A stretch of DNA of 64,000 nt from Clostridiales bacterium Firm_16 (lineage in GTDB: Bacteria > Bacillota > Clostridia > Saccharofermentanales > Saccharofermentanaceae): assembly GCA_001604185.1 (NCBI GenBank), contig LVAV01000022.1, positions 851 to 64,850 of the forward strand, given 5' to 3'. This document shows, piece by piece, positions 8,939 through 18,175 of the stretch. Position numbers and translations under genes: made by a program. Each line of letters starts with the position of its first letter. Position 1 is the stretch's first letter. The notes below the pieces were generated by a model. The model ran no database searches. It was not told the origin of the DNA and saw only the letters and a list, made by a program, of their open reading frames with translations.

Positions 8939-10462
8939 ATGAAATATCTTATTGGTATCGACATCGGAACATCCGGAACGAAGACAGCACTGTTTTCCCA
9001 GGATGGAAAACTGGTTTCTGCCCATACAGTGGAATATCCTCTGTACCAGCCGCAGAACGGTTATGCAGAGCAGGAGCCGGATGATTGGTGGAATGCTGCC
9101 CTTACCGGTCTGAAGACGGTTGTTAAGGAGAGCGGCGTCAACAAGGACGATATCGCAGGTATCGGTCTTTCCGGTCAGATGCACGGTCTCGTTATGCTGG
9201 ATAAGGATGGCAAGGTTCTTCGTAAGTCCATCATCTGGTGTGACCAGAGAACCGCTAAAGAGTGCGAAGAGATCACCGAGAAGGTTGGTCTGGAGAAGCT
9301 GATGGCCATCACAGCCAGCCCGGCTCTTACCGGTTTTACCGCTTCGAAGATCCTGTGGGTAAGAAACAATGAGCCCGAGATCTACAGCCAGGTAGCTCAC
9401 ATCCTTCTGCCGAAGGACTATGTACGTTACAGACTGACCGGCGAGTTCGCAACTGATGTTTCCGATGCTTCCGGTATGCAGCTTCTGGACATCAAGAACC
9501 GTGACTGGTCCGATGAAGTTCTCCAGCTCCTCGATATCGATAAGGCTTGGCTCGCCAAGGTATATGAGTCTGTCGAGATCTCCGGCCGCGTGACCGAAGA
9601 GATCGCAGCAGAGACCGGTCTTCCGGCCGGTATTCCGGTTGCTGCCGGTGCCGGTGACAATGCGGCTGCAGCTATCGGATGCGGCGTCGTAAAAGAGGGT
9701 ACTGCTTTTGCAACTCTCGGTACTTCCGGCGTTGTTTTTGCTCATACAGATGATATGCAGGTTGATCCGAAGGGCCGTGTACATACATTCTGCTCTGCCG
9801 TTCCGGGCTGCTGGCACGTAATGGGTGTTCATCAGGCTGCATGTCTGTCCCTGAAGTGGTTCAAGAACACCTGCTGTGATGCAGAAGTGATCGAAGCAGA
9901 CAAGCAGGGTATCGATGTATACCAGCTCCTCGACAAGATCGCTGCGGATGTTCCGATCGGAGCCAACCGTCTTCTGTACCTGCCTTACCTGATGGGTGAG
10001 AGAACACCGCATCTGGATCCGAATGCCCGTGGTGTATTCTTCGGTCTTTCTGCTATGCATGAGAGAAAAGATATGCTCCGTGCCGTTATGGAAGGTGTTG
10101 TTTACGCTCTGCGTGATTCCATCGATATCTTCAATAACCTCGGTGTTAAGATCGATTCCATGTATGCATGTGGCGGCGGCAGCAAGAGTAAGTTCTGGAG
10201 ACAGATGCTGGCTGACGTATTCAACTGCACAGTGAATACATGCGCTTCTGACCAAGGTGGTGCACTGGGTGCCGCTCTCCTGGCAAGCGTAGCTGCAGGC
10301 GTATATCCGACGATCCAGGAAGCTTGCGGTGCGACGATCTTCTCCGCATCCTCCATGTCTGCAAGAGAAGACGTACATGCGCAGTACGAGCCCTTCTACC
10401 AGATCTACAAGGATCTCTATGCTCCGATGGCCGAGAACTTCAAGAGACTGGCTAACGTATAA
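8939..10462 (+). CDS. xylB: Xylulokinase
   Basis: Phosphorylates D-xylulose to xylulose-5-phosphate using ATP. The 507-residue FGGY kinase shows the phosphate motif GIDIGTSGTKTALF at the N-terminus, the sugar-binding GLSGQMHGLV, and the catalytic Asp in GAGDNAAAAIG near residue 239. An AAGGAG lies before the ATG. It is the last gene of the operon and is followed by a strong terminator. Xylose isomerase, needed to make its substrate, is absent from the window. Confidence 0.95.
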   Translation: MKYLIGIDIGTSGTKTALFSQDGKLVSAHTVEYPLYQPQNGYAEQEPDDWWNAALTGLKTVVKESGVNKDDIAGIGLSGQMHGLVMLDKDGKVLRKSIIWCDQRTAKECEEITEKVGLEKLMAITASPALTGFTASKILWVRNNEPEIYSQVAHILLPKDYVRYRLTGEFATDVSDASGMQLLDIKNRDWSDEVLQLLDIDKAWLAKVYESVEISGRVTEEIAAETGLPAGIPVAAGAGDNAAAAIGCGVVKEGTAFATLGTSGVVFAHTDDMQVDPKGRVHTFCSAVPGCWHVMGVHQAACLSLKWFKNTCCDAEVIEADKQGIDVYQLLDKIAADVPIGANRLLYLPYLMGERTPHLDPNARGVFFGLSAMHERKDMLRAVMEGVVYALRDSIDIFNNLGVKIDSMYACGGGSKSKFWRQMLADVFNCTVNTCASDQGGALGAALLASVAAGVYPTIQEACGATIFSASSMSAREDVHAQYEPFYQIYKDLYAPMAENFKRLANV

Positions 10463-10504
10463 TTTTTCGAAGCATATCAGTAGCAATAGCAATAACTTTT
10501 CGAG

Positions 10505-10548
10505 ACGGTCTTTCCTGACAGATGATGTCAGGAAAGACCGTTTCTTTT
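10505..10548 (+). terminator. Strong terminator after xylB
   Basis: A perfect 16-bp stem (10505-10520 with 10526-10541) and 5-nt loop are followed by TTTCTTTTTC. It closes the pentose operon. Confidence 0.93.
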
Positions 10549-10569
10549 TCTGTTTGCGTTTATCAATTT

Positions 10570-10599
10570 TTGTTGTTTTGCAAAATGCTGAATGATAAA
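10570..10599 (+). promoter_or_regulatory. Possible promoter of the AIM24-family gene
   Basis: TTGTTG and GATAAA are separated by 18 bp. It lies between a strong terminator and the next gene, so a promoter is expected here, but the match is moderate. Confidence 0.4.
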
Positions 10600-10632
10600 A
10601 TTGAAGTATCAGAATAAAGAATAAACGGAGGT

Positions 10633-11316
10633 ATGAATATGCAATATGAGATTAAAGGCGATCAGCTGCCTGTAGTTGTCTGCACATTGAATCCGGGCGA
10701 GTCGATGATCACTGAGCGTGGTGCGATGAGCTGGATGACATCCAACATGAGAATGGAAACACAGGCCGGTGGTGTCGGTAAAGCACTGGGTCGTATGTTC
10801 TCCGGTGAATCAATCTTCCAGAACAAGTATACCGCTGAAGGCAGTATGGGACTGATTGCTTTTGCATCCAGCTTCCCGGGTGAGATCCGTGCTCTGAATA
10901 TTGCTCCGGGATCCAGCATCGTCTGCCAGAAGAGCGCATTCCTTGCGGCTGAGCCGGGAGTTGAACTCAGCATTCACTTCAAGAAGAAGCTTGGCGCCGG
11001 ATTCTTCGGTGGTGAAGGTTTCATCATGCAAAAACTCTCCGGACAGGGAACCGCATTCGTAGAGATCGACGGTTCTATGGTTGAATATCAGCTCCAGGCC
11101 GGACAGACCATGCTTCTGGATACCGGTTATCTCGCCATGATGGACGAGACCGTTCAGATGGATATCGAGATGGTTCACGGTGTGAAGAACATCTTCCTCG
11201 GCGGTGAGGGACTCTTCAATACGAAGGTCACCGGCCCCGGCCGTGTATGGATCCAGACCATGCCGCTCAGCGCCGTTGCAGGTATTATCGGTGCACACAT
11301 TCCGGGTCGTGGCTGA
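10633..11316 (+). CDS. TIGR00266/AIM24-family protein
   Basis: A soluble protein of 227 residues (225 from the second ATG at 10639, which is better spaced from GGAGG). The beta-rich sequence, with ESMITERGAMSWMT near the start, a Gly-rich GGVGKALGRMFSGES segment and GAGFFGGEGFIMQKL in the middle, matches the TIGR00266/AIM24 family. Bacterial members have no settled function; the fungal homologue is mitochondrial. It stands alone between two terminators. Confidence 0.88.
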   Translation: MNMQYEIKGDQLPVVVCTLNPGESMITERGAMSWMTSNMRMETQAGGVGKALGRMFSGESIFQNKYTAEGSMGLIAFASSFPGEIRALNIAPGSSIVCQKSAFLAAEPGVELSIHFKKKLGAGFFGGEGFIMQKLSGQGTAFVEIDGSMVEYQLQAGQTMLLDTGYLAMMDETVQMDIEMVHGVKNIFLGGEGLFNTKVTGPGRVWIQTMPLSAVAGIIGAHIPGRG

Positions 11317-11353
11317 TCGAAGGATCACCGATTCACATCATTTGGAAAAAAGG

Positions 11354-11388
11354 ATGCCCCGGGTCGCAAGACCGGGGGCATTTTCTTT
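11354..11388 (+). terminator. Terminator after the AIM24-family gene
   Basis: A 7-bp stem (ATGCCCC/GGGGCAT), one mismatch, four more pairs and a GCAA loop (11354-11381) are followed by TTTTCTTTTC. Confidence 0.88.
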
Positions 11389-11423
11389 TCTTTCCGAAGA
11401 AAGCGGTTATACCGTCGGAACAA

Positions 11424-11452
11424 TTGAAAAACAGGGGACTTTGATTTACGAT
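11424..11452 (+). promoter_or_regulatory. Promoter of rsmE (and probably hisS)
   Basis: TTGAAA and TACGAT are separated by exactly 17 bp, about 37 bp before the rsmE start. Confidence 0.6.
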
Positions 11453-11488
11453 AGACATAGTCTTTATGGAAAGAGAAGTAGAAGGATC

Positions 11489-12238
11489 ATGACAAGGCTT
11501 TTTATTGAAAATGCGATCGATAAAGCTACATCGGTGTGGGAGATCGAGGGCAACGATGCCCGCTATCTGTCTGACGTGTTGAGGATGCGTCCCGGTGAGG
11601 AACTGATCCTCTGCGATAAGGACCGGATCGATCACGTGTGTGTGATCGAGAATATCGCAAAAGGCCATGTGGCCGTTTCCATCAAGGACCGACATCCCAA
11701 CACCAACGAGCCGAAATTTCAGGCTACCGTTTACCAGGGTCTGGCCAAGGGGGAACGGATGGATCTTTCTATCCAGAAGTCCGTAGAACTGGGCGTGACA
11801 CGTTATGTGCCTACAGCCTGCAGCCGTTCCATCGTGAAAATGAAACCCGGCAGTAAAGACGGGAAGAAGGACCGTTGGCAGGCCATCGCGCTGGAAGCGG
11901 CAAGACAATGCGGAAGAGGCATTGTCCCGACGGTGGAAGCGCCTATGGAGCTGAAGGATGCCCTTATCGAGGCAGGAAAAACCTGCGACCTGGTTCTTTT
12001 CCCATGGGAGGAAGAGAAAGAAGGAAAGCTGGGTGAGATCCTGAATGCCTTCGATTTCGAGAAATGCCCGAAGATCGCGGTCTTTATCGGACCAGAGGGA
12101 GGATTTTCCGAGGAAGAAGCACGTATGGCGCAGGAAAACGGCGCAAAACTGGTCACTCTTGGTAAAAGGATACTAAGGACCGAGACAGCGGCGCCCGCAG
12201 TTTTGGCTATGTTGGTCTATCGAAGCGAACTTATTTAG
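11489..12238 (+). CDS. rsmE: 16S rRNA (uracil1498-N3)-methyltransferase RsmE
   Basis: RsmE methylates U1498 of 16S rRNA using SAM. The 249-residue protein has the SPOUT knot motifs FIGPEGGFSEEEA and LGKRILRTETA, plus the family segment LSIQKSVELGVT. The open frame extends 95 codons upstream, but that part crosses a terminator and the preceding gene; ATG 11489 begins the conserved MTRLFIE start and has AGAAGGA upstream. hisS follows 40 bp later. Confidence 0.95.
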   Translation: MTRLFIENAIDKATSVWEIEGNDARYLSDVLRMRPGEELILCDKDRIDHVCVIENIAKGHVAVSIKDRHPNTNEPKFQATVYQGLAKGERMDLSIQKSVELGVTRYVPTACSRSIVKMKPGSKDGKKDRWQAIALEAARQCGRGIVPTVEAPMELKDALIEAGKTCDLVLFPWEEEKEGKLGEILNAFDFEKCPKIAVFIGPEGGFSEEEARMAQENGAKLVTLGKRILRTETAAPAVLAMLVYRSELI

Positions 12239-12278
12239 TGTATAATAAATTGTTTAATAGTTTGTAGGAGAGAACGAT

Positions 12279-13541
12279 ATGAAATACAGTTGTCAGAAGG
12301 GCACGAAGGATATTCTGCCTGAAGAGATCTATAAGTGGCAGAAAGCCGAGAGAGCTTTTGCCGATATTTGCGGACAGTACGGCTATAAGGAGATCCGCAT
12401 TCCGACCTTTGAGCAGACAGATCTGTTCCTGCGCTCGGTCGGTGATACCACAGATGTGGTCCAGAAAGAGATGTATACATTCGAGGATAAGGGAGGAAGA
12501 TCCATTACGCTTCGTCCGGAAGGTACGGCGGGTGTCGTTCGTAGCTTCGTAGAGAACGGTATGGCCTCTCTGCCGAGTCCGGTCAGATTATTCTATAACA
12601 TTACGGCTTTCCGCTATGAGAAGATGCAGAAGGGCCGTTATCGTGAGTTCCATCAGTTCGGCGTCGAGGCTTTCGGCGCACAAGGACCGGCCATCGATGC
12701 CGAGATCATCAGTATTCTGGTTGCCTTCTTCGAGAGAATGGGCCTGAAGAAGACGAAACTCTGCATCAACAGCATCGGCTGTCCCACATGCCGTGCGGAG
12801 TATAACAAGATCCTGAAGGATTATTTCCGTCCGCACCTGTCTGAACTCTGCGAGGACTGCCAGTCCCGTTTCGAGAAGAATCCGCTTCGTATGATTGACT
12901 GTAAGGAAGAGAAGTGCCAGGCTCTGGCGGCTTCGGCTCCGAGACTGATCGATTATCTCTGTGACGATTGTAAGACACACTTCGAAGGACTGAAGGCGAA
13001 TCTGGAAGGTCTGGGTATTGCGTATACCATCGATTCCGGTATCGTTCGTGGTCTGGACTACTATACACGTACTGTTTTCGAGTTTAAGTCCGAGAATGTC
13101 GGTTCTCAGGGTACGATCTGCGGCGGTGGCCGTTATGACGGACTGGTTTCGGAGATCGGCGGACAGCCGACACCGGGTATCGGATTCGCCATGGGTGCCG
13201 AGCGCTTCCTTCTGGAGATGGAAGCCCAGGGTATCGAGATCGAGAAGGATCAGCCTGTAAGTCTTTATATTGCCAATCTTTCACCGGAGACACAGATCGA
13301 AGCACAGAAGATCGCTTTCGCTTTAAGAAAGCAGGGCATCGGATGTGAGATCGATCTTATGAACCGTTCTTTCCGTGCGCAGCTGAAGTATGCAGGTAAG
13401 ACCGGTATTCCCTTCCTTCTGGTTCTGGGCGACGATGAGATCGCTTCCGGCAAGGCGAAACTGAAGGCCATGGCAGATGGTACCGAGAAGGAGATCGAGC
13501 TGAGCGCACTGGCAGATGCGATCCGGAACTGGAACGCATAA
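12279..13541 (+). CDS. hisS: Histidyl-tRNA synthetase
   Basis: Charges tRNA-His. The 420-residue class II synthetase shows motif 2 (RPEGTAGVVRSF), the histidine motif GLDYYTRTVFEF, the motif 3 region GFAMGAERFLLEME and a C-terminal anticodon-binding domain (SLYIANLSPETQ onward). A second histidine-specific segment, GTICGGGRYDGL, is also present. TAGGAGAG precedes the ATG. No T-box leader is seen in the 40-bp gap after rsmE. Normal length. Confidence 0.97.
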   Translation: MKYSCQKGTKDILPEEIYKWQKAERAFADICGQYGYKEIRIPTFEQTDLFLRSVGDTTDVVQKEMYTFEDKGGRSITLRPEGTAGVVRSFVENGMASLPSPVRLFYNITAFRYEKMQKGRYREFHQFGVEAFGAQGPAIDAEIISILVAFFERMGLKKTKLCINSIGCPTCRAEYNKILKDYFRPHLSELCEDCQSRFEKNPLRMIDCKEEKCQALAASAPRLIDYLCDDCKTHFEGLKANLEGLGIAYTIDSGIVRGLDYYTRTVFEFKSENVGSQGTICGGGRYDGLVSEIGGQPTPGIGFAMGAERFLLEMEAQGIEIEKDQPVSLYIANLSPETQIEAQKIAFALRKQGIGCEIDLMNRSFRAQLKYAGKTGIPFLLVLGDDEIASGKAKLKAMADGTEKEIELSALADAIRNWNA

Positions 13542-13599
13542 GATCTGCGCAGATTCTTAAAAAGTAATTTGTGAAGAACGTCCACTATTGGAGGAGACG

Positions 13600-14607
13600 A
13601 TGAAGAAACACAACCAGAATAATAAGGACAGTATGCCGAAGAAGCCGCTGATCGCTGAAGAGAATGCGGTAGAGGAGAAAGTAGAACAGGAACCGGTGGA
13701 AGAGGTTGCTGAAGAGATGGTCTCGGAAGAGGAATCGTCTGAATCTGCATCCGAGGAAACTGTCGAAGAATCCGTGGATGAGAAAGCTGAGGAGCCGGAA
13801 TCATCCGAGGAGACAGAATCGGAATCCGACGATGAGGATGTGTCAGAAGAAACCGAAGAAGCAGAGGAAGAAACTTCCGATGCAGAAGAAGCGGTCGAAG
13901 AGAGTGACGATCAGTCCGATTCTGAAGAGGAATCTTCGGAAGAGGAAAAGCAAGAGGAAGAGGAAGAGTCTCCGAAGGCTGCCGCTAAGAAGAAGAGAAA
14001 ATCCAGAAAACATGCCGACGAGGAAGAACTGGATGAGGAGGAACTGGCGAAAGAGAAGAGTTCTCTTTATATGTTCCTGGATACGGTTCGTTTCGTAGCT
14101 GTCGGTCTTCTGGTCGGTATCCTTCTGGTGGTATTCGTGATCCAGAGAAACGATGTGTACGGTACTTCAATGGAGCCGACACTGCAGTCCGGAGATGCGG
14201 TATTTGTACAGATGCTGTCCGTTTATATGGGCAACTTCAACCGCGGTGATATCGTCACCATTGATGCAAAAGGCATGGAAGGCTATACCCACGAAGAAAA
14301 CCTGATCAAGCGTGTCATTGGACTTCCGGGTGAGACCATCAAGATCGAGGACGGTAATGTATATATCAACGGTAATCTTCTGGATGAATCTGCTTATCTT
14401 CCAAGTGAGACAAGAACCTATGTGGGTGCAGAGGGACAGGCCCGCGGATATATGGAACTGACACTGGGACCGGATGAGTATTACTGCATGGGCGATAACC
14501 GCTCCACCAGTAAAGACAGCCGACGTCTCGGACCATTCAAGAAGAGTCAGCTGGAATCGAAGGTCCTGATGCGGATCTATCCTTTCAACAAGATCAAGTT
14601 CTTCTAA
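13600..14607 (+). CDS. lepB: Signal peptidase I with a long acidic N-terminal extension
   Basis: Type I signal peptidase, cleaving signal peptides outside the membrane. From ATG 13600 it has 335 residues; an in-frame TTG at 13588 lies upstream of the GGAGGAG ribosome site and is rejected. Residues about 16-126 are almost only Glu, Ser and Asp, then a Lys/Arg-rich stretch, then one transmembrane helix (about 162-182). The catalytic Ser190 is in YGTSMEPTL, the general-base Lys237 in NLIKRVIG, and box E is GDNRSTSKDSR. The acidic tail of about 110 residues would be cytoplasmic and is much longer than in typical SipS-type enzymes. lepA follows 21 bp later. Confidence 0.95.
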   Translation: MKKHNQNNKDSMPKKPLIAEENAVEEKVEQEPVEEVAEEMVSEEESSESASEETVEESVDEKAEEPESSEETESESDDEDVSEETEEAEEETSDAEEAVEESDDQSDSEEESSEEEKQEEEEESPKAAAKKKRKSRKHADEEELDEEELAKEKSSLYMFLDTVRFVAVGLLVGILLVVFVIQRNDVYGTSMEPTLQSGDAVFVQMLSVYMGNFNRGDIVTIDAKGMEGYTHEENLIKRVIGLPGETIKIEDGNVYINGNLLDESAYLPSETRTYVGAEGQARGYMELTLGPDEYYCMGDNRSTSKDSRRLGPFKKSQLESKVLMRIYPFNKIKFF

Positions 14608-14628
14608 TAGAAACGAGTAAAGTAAAAC

Positions 14629-16437
14629 ATGGAAAGACAGGAAAAAATACGTAACTTCTGTATCGTGGCCCATATCGATCACGGCAAGTCCACACTGGCG
14701 GACCGCCTGATCGAGAATACGGGCGTGGTCGAAACACGTGAGATGCAGAACCAGATACTGGATAATATGGATATCGAGAGGGAACGTGGTATTACCATCA
14801 AGTCCCAGTCGACCCGGCTTCTTTATAAGGCGAAAGACGGCGAAGAATATATCCTGAATCTTATCGATACTCCCGGTCACGTAGACTTTAACTACGAGGT
14901 TTCCAGAAGCCTTGCGGCCTGTGACGGCGCCATTCTGATCGTGGATGCGGCCCAGGGTATCGAAGCCCAGACACTGGCCAATGCCTATCTGGCTGTAGAC
15001 GCCAACCTGGAGATCCTTCCGGTCATCAACAAGATCGATCTTCCTTCCGCCCAGCCGGAGGAAGTGAAGAAAGAGATCGAAGACGTGATCGGTCTGGACG
15101 CATCCTACGCGCCATTGATCTCAGCTAAGAACAATATCGGCATCGATGAGGTGCTGGAAGGTATCGTGAATTACCTGCCGGCTCCGAACGGAGATGAGAG
15201 CAAGCCTCTTCGTGCATTGATCTTCGACTCCAAATACGATTCTTATAAGGGCGTTATCGTCAATGTCCGTATTGTAGAAGGTTCCGTAAAACTCGGTGAT
15301 AAGATCCGCATGATGAATACCGGCGCCGAGTTCGTCGTAACTGAACTTGGTTATTTCCATCCGGGTGAATTTGTTCCTTCCGAGTCTCTTCTGACCGGTG
15401 AGGTAGGTTATATCTGTGCGTCTATTAAGAATGTAAGAGATACGGCTCCGGGCGATACCGTAACACTGGCCGACAGCCCGGCATCTGAGCCGCTGAAGGG
15501 TTATAAGCCGATTCAGCAGATGGTATTCTGCGGTCTGTATCCGGTAGACGGCGCGAAGTATCCGGACCTTAGAGATGCACTGGAGAAACTGCAGCTGAAT
15601 GACGCAGCATTATCTTTCGAAGCAGAGACTTCGGCCGCGCTGGGATTTGGTTTCCGTTGCGGTTTTCTGGGCCTTCTTCACTATGAAGTTATCCAGGAGA
15701 GACTGGAGAGAGAATTCAATCTGGACCTGATTTCGACGGCGCCTTCCGTAGTTTATAAAGTTCACACGACCAAGGGTGAAGAGATCCGTATGGATAATCC
15801 GACCAATATGCCGGATCCGGCGGAGATCGACTATATCGAGGAACCGATCGTGAAGTGCACGATCATGACCCCGAAGGAATATGTCGGTAACCTGATGGAA
15901 CTCTGTCAGGATCGTCGTGGTGAGTATATCAACATGGAGTATATGGACGATATCCGCGTGATGCTCCACTACAGAATGCCACTCAACGAGATCATTTACG
16001 ACTTTTTTGACGCATTAAAATCCAGGACTCGTGGTTATGGTTCTCTGGACTATGAGATGGACGGCTACGAGAAGAGCGATCTGGTCAAACTGGATATCCT
16101 TCTGAACGGCGATGTGGTGGATGCCCTTTCCTTTATCGTACATAAGGACAAGGCCTACGCCAGAGGACGCCGCATGACCGAGAAGCTGAAGGAGAATATT
16201 CCGAGACAGCAGTTCGAAGTACCGGTACAGGCGGCCATCGGCGGCAAGGTCATCGCCAGAGAGACGATCCGTGCTTTCCGTAAAGACGTACTGGCGAAGT
16301 GCTACGGCGGCGATATTACGCGTAAGAAGAAACTCCTGGAAAAGCAGAAGGAAGGTAAGAAGCGTATGCGTCAGGTAGGCTCCATCGAAGTACCGCAGGA
16401 AGCCTTCATGAGCGTGCTGCGGCTGGACGATGACTGA
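14629..16437 (+). CDS. lepA: Elongation factor 4 (LepA)
   Basis: A ribosome-associated GTPase of 602 residues, thought to act on stalled or mispositioned ribosomes. G1 ([14 protein letters not shown]), the switch segment [12 protein letters not shown]3 (DTPGHVDF) and G4 (NKIDLP) are all present, followed by the EF-G-like domains and the LepA-specific C-terminal domain ([30 protein letters not shown]). The ribosome site is weak, suggesting coupling to lepB, a common neighbour. Confidence 0.97.
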   Translation: MERQEKIRNFCIVAHIDHGKSTLADRLIENTGVVETREMQNQILDNMDIERERGITIKSQSTRLLYKAKDGEEYILNLIDTPGHVDFNYEVSRSLAACDGAILIVDAAQGIEAQTLANAYLAVDANLEILPVINKIDLPSAQPEEVKKEIEDVIGLDASYAPLISAKNNIGIDEVLEGIVNYLPAPNGDESKPLRALIFDSKYDSYKGVIVNVRIVEGSVKLGDKIRMMNTGAEFVVTELGYFHPGEFVPSESLLTGEVGYICASIKNVRDTAPGDTVTLADSPASEPLKGYKPIQQMVFCGLYPVDGAKYPDLRDALEKLQLNDAALSFEAETSAALGFGFRCGFLGLLHYEVIQERLEREFNLDLISTAPSVVYKVHTTKGEEIRMDNPTNMPDPAEIDYIEEPIVKCTIMTPKEYVGNLMELCQDRRGEYINMEYMDDIRVMLHYRMPLNEIIYDFFDALKSRTRGYGSLDYEMDGYEKSDLVKLDILLNGDVVDALSFIVHKDKAYARGRRMTEKLKENIPRQQFEVPVQAAIGGKVIARETIRAFRKDVLAKCYGGDITRKKKLLEKQKEGKKRMRQVGSIEVPQEAFMSVLRLDDD

Positions 16438-16468
16438 TACAGGACTTTTTCCAGTGGCCTGAATGTAA

Positions 16469-17269
16469 TCAACCAAGAAGCGGGAACCCCGGGAACGATG
16501 TGTCCTTGGGGTTTTCTTCGTTATAGGTGATGATCTCGTTACGGACGGCCTGCATGCGCTGGTCCAGGATCTCGATCTGTTCGGCACAGTTACGTAGTTC
16601 ATCGGCCAGGACCTTGGCTCGCTCCGGCGGGAGATCGTGCTTATAGTGAAGCTTATGTTCCAGGCTGGCCCAGAAATCCATGGCGATGGTACGAAGCTGG
16701 ACTTCGACCTTCATGTTGCGCTTCTCGTTCTTCAGAAAGATCGGGACTTCTACGATGAGGTGAAGACTTCTGTATCCGCTGGGCTTCGGCTCCTTGATAT
16801 AGTCCTTGCGCTTGATCAGGGTGATATCGTCCTGGGAAAGAAGGGATTCAGCCAGTTCGTAGATATCGTCCGGAAAAGAACAGATCACGCGGACGCCGGC
16901 GATATCGTGGATGTTCTCCTCGATGGAAGAAAGATCCAGCGGAAGGTGCTTTCTGCGCATCTTGCGAAGCAGACTGTCCACAGACTTGACACGGGACTTG
17001 ATACTCTCGATGGGGTTTCTTTCCAGTTCGACGGAAAGGGCTTCGTCCAGGACCTTGAACTTCGTTTCCACTTCCATGATGGCGCAGTGATAATAGGCGA
17101 AAAGCTGATCGATCGGCTTGGTATTCGCTTCTACGAAATCCAGGAATTCATCGGACATGAGGCTCTCTCTTACAAAGTCCTCCTGATACGGTGTCAGGGC
17201 ATTATGAAGTTCCTCCACAAGTGGGGTAAATTCGAGTTCGTCGTCATTCATATTATTGTTATCAGACAT
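16469..17269 (-). CDS. Small alarmone synthetase (RelQ/RelP-like GTP pyrophosphokinase)
   Basis: A 266-residue RelA/SpoT-type synthetase domain without HD hydrolase, TGS or ACT domains. Motifs: GVRVICSFPDDIYELAE, the (p)ppGpp synthetase core KPSGYRSLHLIVEVP, and VEVQLRTIAMDFWASLEHKL. Such enzymes make pppGpp/ppGpp under cell-wall or other stress and often act as tetramers. AAAGGAG lies before the ATG. It is convergent with lepA and divergent from the lipoprotein gene. It may be called YjbM- or YwaC-like; subtype is not decided. Confidence 0.92.
   Translation of the reverse strand: MSDNNNMNDDELEFTPLVEELHNALTPYQEDFVRESLMSDEFLDFVEANTKPIDQLFAYYHCAIMEVETKFKVLDEALSVELERNPIESIKSRVKSVDSLLRKMRRKHLPLDLSSIEENIHDIAGVRVICSFPDDIYELAESLLSQDDITLIKRKDYIKEPKPSGYRSLHLIVEVPIFLKNEKRNMKVEVQLRTIAMDFWASLEHKLHYKHDLPPERAKVLADELRNCAEQIEILDQRMQAVRNEIITYNEENPKDTSFPGFPLLG
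16485..16516 (+). terminator. Possible lepA terminator inside the convergent gene
   Basis: AACCCC (16485-16490) pairs with GGGGTT (16508-16513), followed by TTC. It lies within the last codons of the convergent small alarmone synthetase gene. The inner stem is imperfect. Confidence 0.35.
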
Positions 17270-17383
17270 GCTATGTCTCCTTTTTTAGCGGGTTTTCCTA
17301 TATTCTAATACAAAGTTCTCGGCAGTTTACTAAGAGTTTGTAAAGATTCACGGTAATTATGCGGTTTTAAGTTTTGAGGTATG

Positions 17384-17392
17384 TGATATAAT
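17384..17392 (+). promoter_or_regulatory. Extended -10 promoter of the lipoprotein gene
   Basis: TGATATAAT is a perfect -10 with an extended TGn motif, 31 bp before the ATG. A -35 is weak. Confidence 0.65.
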
Positions 17393-17422
17393 ACACTCAT
17401 ATCACTAGGAGGTGAAGGAATC

Positions 17423-18079
17423 ATGAAGAAAGTATTGGGGGCCGCTATGGCAGTGATGATCGCATTTGCTTCTGTTGGTTGTTCTGCAAGCGCATATAAG
17501 ACTTTAAGAGCAAGACTGAAGAAGAACGCAGAGAAGTATTTCGATGCATCTGAACCGTCCAAGAAGCAGCTCAAGGCGATTGAAAGTGACGATTTTTCAC
17601 CGGATGACAGCGTATTTAAGGACGGCTGCTATCTGATCGAAGATGAAGAGGATATCGGAAAGTCCACCTACGGGCTGAAGGCTTTGAAGGGCGGCGGAGC
17701 AACCGGTTCAATGCTCGTTATTAAGAATGAAGGCGATTCCATCGTTTTCGGACAGACTCTCGAACTGGAAGATAAGGAACTTGCCGCTGATGTATATGAT
17801 GAGCTGGCTAAGAGCCTGGTATTCGACTCGAAGGATCTCAAGGAAGCTAAGAAGAGCATCAAGGATCTGGAGACGGGCGTAGATGATGAAAGCGAGAACT
17901 ACTATGCCGGTATTGTTCTTTCTGAGAGCAAGAACATGGTAAAGGGTGTTTACCTCAAGCTGGACGGTAAGGTCGTTACCGCGTTTTACTACAACGGTGA
18001 ACTGAAAGCGGATCTGTATGAAGAGTTCCTCGATTTCATGTTCAACGCTAAGCTTCAGGATATGGAAGCATTGCTTTAA
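17423..18079 (+). CDS. Predicted lipoprotein of unknown function
   Basis: The first 20 residues form a lipoprotein signal peptide ending in SVGC, so the mature protein is likely membrane-anchored outside the cell. The remaining 195 residues are charged and mixed alpha/beta with no motif I recognise. AGGAGGTG precedes the ATG and an extended -10 promoter lies upstream, while a perfect bidirectional terminator lies downstream, so it is a single-gene unit. Confidence 0.8.
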   Translation: MKKVLGAAMAVMIAFASVGCSASAYKTLRARLKKNAEKYFDASEPSKKQLKAIESDDFSPDDSVFKDGCYLIEDEEDIGKSTYGLKALKGGGATGSMLVIKNEGDSIVFGQTLELEDKELAADVYDELAKSLVFDSKDLKEAKKSIKDLETGVDDESENYYAGIVLSESKNMVKGVYLKLDGKVVTAFYYNGELKADLYEEFLDFMFNAKLQDMEALL

Positions 18080-18110
18080 TTCCTGAGCGTTTGGAATTAT
18101 TGAATGAGAA

Positions 18111-18148
18111 AAGGTCCCGTGGAGTGATCCACGGGACCTTCTTATTTG
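18111..18148. terminator. Bidirectional terminator between convergent genes
   Basis: A perfect 13-bp stem (18111-18123 with 18128-18140) closes a GTGA loop, with T-rich flanks on the plus side. It can serve both the lipoprotein and the permease gene. Confidence 0.9.
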
Positions 18149-18175
18149 TGATGGTATATCTTCTGCCGCAGGTTC

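Noticed and set aside
8891-10492. A 533-codon open frame antisense to xylulokinase
   Set aside because: Same reason: it follows from codon bias of xylB and has no recognisable protein motif.
12239-12278. T-box leader before hisS
   Set aside because: The gap is only 40 bp, too short for a T-box, and no T-box sequence is seen. A lone TATAAT is present without a -35.
13588-13599. TTG start for lepB
   Set aside because: It overlaps the GGAGGAG ribosome site that serves ATG 13600.
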